Below, in pieces: positions 61,911 to 64,000 of a stretch of 64,000 bases of DNA (its first letter is position 1; every line of letters begins with the position of its first letter). The notes beneath the pieces are model-generated. The model worked only from the letters and a program-made list of their open reading frames with translations. It was not told where the DNA came from and ran no database searches. The stretch is from Pyxicephalus adspersus (taxonomy: Eukaryota; Chordata; Amphibia; Anura; Pyxicephalidae). The stretch lies in contig NC_092859.1 in NCBI RefSeq assembly GCF_032062135.1, positions 72,863,580 to 72,927,579 of the forward strand, read 5' to 3'. Position numbers and translations under genes: made by a program.

Positions 61911-62488
61911 TTAACCCTTCAGCGGTCTGATACTGGTCGTATTTCCATGCAAAAAGTTGTACAATTTTTTGCATGGAAATTTAATTTACATTGTAGGCCT
62001 ATAATTCTTAGGCATAACTCACCGACACATTTCTAATAGTTAATAAATGTAATGATAAACTTTTAAAAAAAAACACAAAAATCTGTTAAAAAAAAATAAA
62101 TAAAAAATAATGTATAATGTAATATACCTGTACAGAAGCCAATATAATATATTATTTATATATTATATTAATATTTATTTGTATTGGACTCAATACATCT
62201 ATTTATATTGAAGCTAATACAAAACTATTTGAATTTCTCGCTGCTAAGTCCTGGCCGCACCGACGCATGCGCCGTCATCACCGGGAAACCCCGTAGGACG
62301 TCTCTGCACTTCGCAGCATGAGATCGGAGGAGGCAGACGTGTCCCCAGGACCTGCAGGGACCGCGACGGAACAAGGTAAGTGGGTTTTTATTCTGCTTTT
62401 GAGTACCCGGAGTTTGACTCGGGATTACTGCTTTTTGCATGGAAAATCAACCCCGAGTCACACTCGGGAATACCGCTAGGGGGGTTAA
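61911..62488. mobile_element. Non-autonomous piggyBac-like element (578 bp), related to the 28438 element
   Basis: TTAA at 61911-61914 and 62485-62488 flanks inverted termini CCCTTCAGCGGT and ACCGCTAGGGGGG. Interior blocks, read on the opposite strand, match the 28.4-kb element: 'gtgatgacg.cgcatgcg...gaaattcaaa', 'tttgtatt..attgagtccaatacaaa' and 'cttacctt..ccg.cg'. An internal palindrome built on TTTCCATGCAAAA lies near 61944-61982. No transposase is encoded. Confidence 0.75.
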
Positions 62489-62630
62489 CAGATTTTAGAC
62501 AATAACATGGTACTGGACTGGAGTTTTTAATGACAAGCATTTAGAAAAAAATATATGTTTATCGGAAGATCGTCCTTGGTAAACATTTCTTTTCCAAATT
62601 ATATAATGAGTGTACTACTTTCCTTTCTCT

Positions 62631-62788
62631 TAGATTGTAAGCTCTTTTGTGCAGGGTCCTCTCCTCCTCCTCTTGAGGTATTGTTTGTATCTGCCATTTA
62701 CAAGCCTATTTATGTACAGCACTGCATAACATGTTAAATAATATATAAATATAAATGCAGTTTATAATTAATATTAATAATAATAAAC
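62631..62788 (+). repeat. SINE-like repeat with (TAA)n tail
   Basis: 'TAGATTGTAAGCTCTTTTGTG' is followed by 'cagggtcctctcctcc', 'tgtatctgccattta', 'tgtacagcactgcataacatgtt' and 'aatatataaat', then 'attaatattaataataataaa'. This is the best-preserved copy of the family seen at 36779, 37990 and 40378. Confidence 0.6.
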
Positions 62789-63829
62789 ATTATACTGATA
62801 TCGGTATAAATGGTGATAGATAGGTTTCCTTTTTGCCAGTCCACAGGCCAGGAAGAATATAAAATATATTAGGATTGAAGTACTAGTCTGGCAGCTTTCA
62901 AGCTGGGCTCCTAAATTAATTTTACCACAAGGCACTAGAATTTTATTAACATTAAATCCATGAAATTAATTTTATACTACATTTTATGTCTGATGTTGTA
63001 GTAAATTTATTAATTCAATTAATTTTTATGTGTACACCATGATAACTAGCTTAGCCTTTATAACCACTACAGCTCAGAACTTGAGCAATCACCTCTCAAG
63101 ATTAGCCAACTTGCTTCATATTGTAGAGTTGGAATATGCATGCCCTCAGGAATTTATGCAGAAGATTCCAGAACCAGGACAGGATGGCTATAACCCAAAG
63201 GAACAGACCAATGTTGGATAGATCAATGATCCAGAAACTGGACATGATACGAATACTGAACATAGGGATGACAGATGGTTGTTAGAAAACTATCGGGTCA
63301 GCTCCATTTGGATGCACACTGTGCACACAGTCAGCAGGTTTTTCTTTATTTTGCATTTCTCATCAATTGTACTAAATAAGGAGACATTAAGTCATTTCAA
63401 AGTTCATTTATTTTATTCTTTATTGGGTTGTGCTAAGCTGTATTATGCTCACATTGTATTTTCAACATAAAAATGCAGAAAGACATTTAATTAACACATA
63501 AATGAGCTTAGTAAATTGTTCATGTGCTCTTCTGTGTCCTAATTCCTGGTACCTGAAGAGCATTTAAAAAATGTGTTATTTTTTACTGACTATTATTCCC
63601 ACAAAACAACCTAGAGAATTACAAAATGTGCACTGCAATCTATGAGACAAGGTCTAAAGGAGAATTAGGAAGGATTAAGATTAGGAAAGCAGCATATTTA
63701 CCTCTGCAACACAAGAAACTATCCCTGGATGTTCATTTTTAGCATCATAAGGGTTCCAATGCCTTGCTTCTTTTGGACAAACACTTGTGAAGTAGGTAAT
63801 TTTCAGAAGTACAGCGTGCATGAACACAA
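62789..63829. other. AT-rich sequence, nothing recognised
   Basis: Short open frames only; no exon-like or repeat-end feature. Confidence 0.5.
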
Positions 63830-64000
63830 GGGTCCTGATTTGATAAAGGCCCTGAGAAGATAAACTATCATGAATAAACCTGATTCTGAGTGATCCAGCA
63901 AACCTGGAATGGATCTGGTCCATGATTGAAAACATTTGCTAACTACCGGTAATAGCAAATGATTTTTAGGATATCCATTCCACCTTGTATTAACCAGTTT
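63830..64000 (+). mobile_element. Foldback MITE, 'ctccaag/gatccagcaaacctgg' family, cut by the window end
   Basis: The start 'gggtcctgatttgataaagg' and GATCCAGCAAACCTGGAATG with 'gatctggtccatgattgaaaacatttgct' match the plan of the copies at 13100 and 33698. The second arm begins ('ggatatccattcca') but continues past the end of the window. Confidence 0.6.

Overview
The window is AT-rich vertebrate nuclear DNA with large introns, no operons and a high load of interspersed repeats. The repeat families (CR1-type LINE 3' ends, TTAA-flanked piggyBac-like MITEs, Harbinger-like foldback MITEs whose ends read 'ctgcgtacacac', SINE-like tails ending in 'tgttgg..ctatataaataataataa') are those I associate with anuran, especially ranoid frog, genomes. 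A 94-bp run of N (52706-52799) shows it is a draft assembly. Species cannot be fixed from the sequence.

One protein-coding gene is convincing: a complete histamine H2 receptor (HRH2) coding exon on the + strand at 18376-19485 (369 aa). It carries the class-A GPCR motifs and the histamine-binding residues (Asp in TM3, Asp and Thr in TM5). Its TAA stop lies inside a good splice donor (AAG|GTAATA). About 27 kb downstream, at 46484-46691, is an exon-like segment with a strong acceptor, the right phase, 68 open codons and an AATAAA 14 nt after its stop. I propose it as an alternative C-terminal exon giving a 437-aa isoform. Nothing else in the window looks like a host gene.

Layout: 1-8 kb is repeat-bearing intergenic DNA, including a large foldback element at 3.57-4.16 kb. 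A solo LTR with a perfect 5-bp target duplication lies at 8.2-9.0 kb. From 9 to 18.3 kb there is featureless AT-rich sequence and one small MITE. HRH2 follows at 18.4-19.5 kb. Between 20.4 and 27.4 kb there is a 2.49-kb direct duplication, nearly identical, whose right breakpoint falls inside a Harbinger-like MITE. A 1.1-kb piggyBac-like element with a minisatellite sits at 28.4-29.6 kb. The proposed HRH2 intron continues through SINE-like tails, microsatellites, a CR1 3' end (41.2-41.7 kb) and a 231-bp TTAA MITE (42.0-42.3 kb). A 4.4-kb element with ~210-bp inverted ends and a 39-bp minisatellite occupies 47.7-52.1 kb. From 52 to 64 kb there are more MITEs, decayed minisatellites and a second piggyBac-like element (61.9-62.5 kb) related to the first.

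I found no CRISPR array, no tRNA or rRNA gene and no convincing new enzymatic system. The most interesting signals are the possible HRH2 isoform exon, the near-identical duplication and the large inverted-repeat element.
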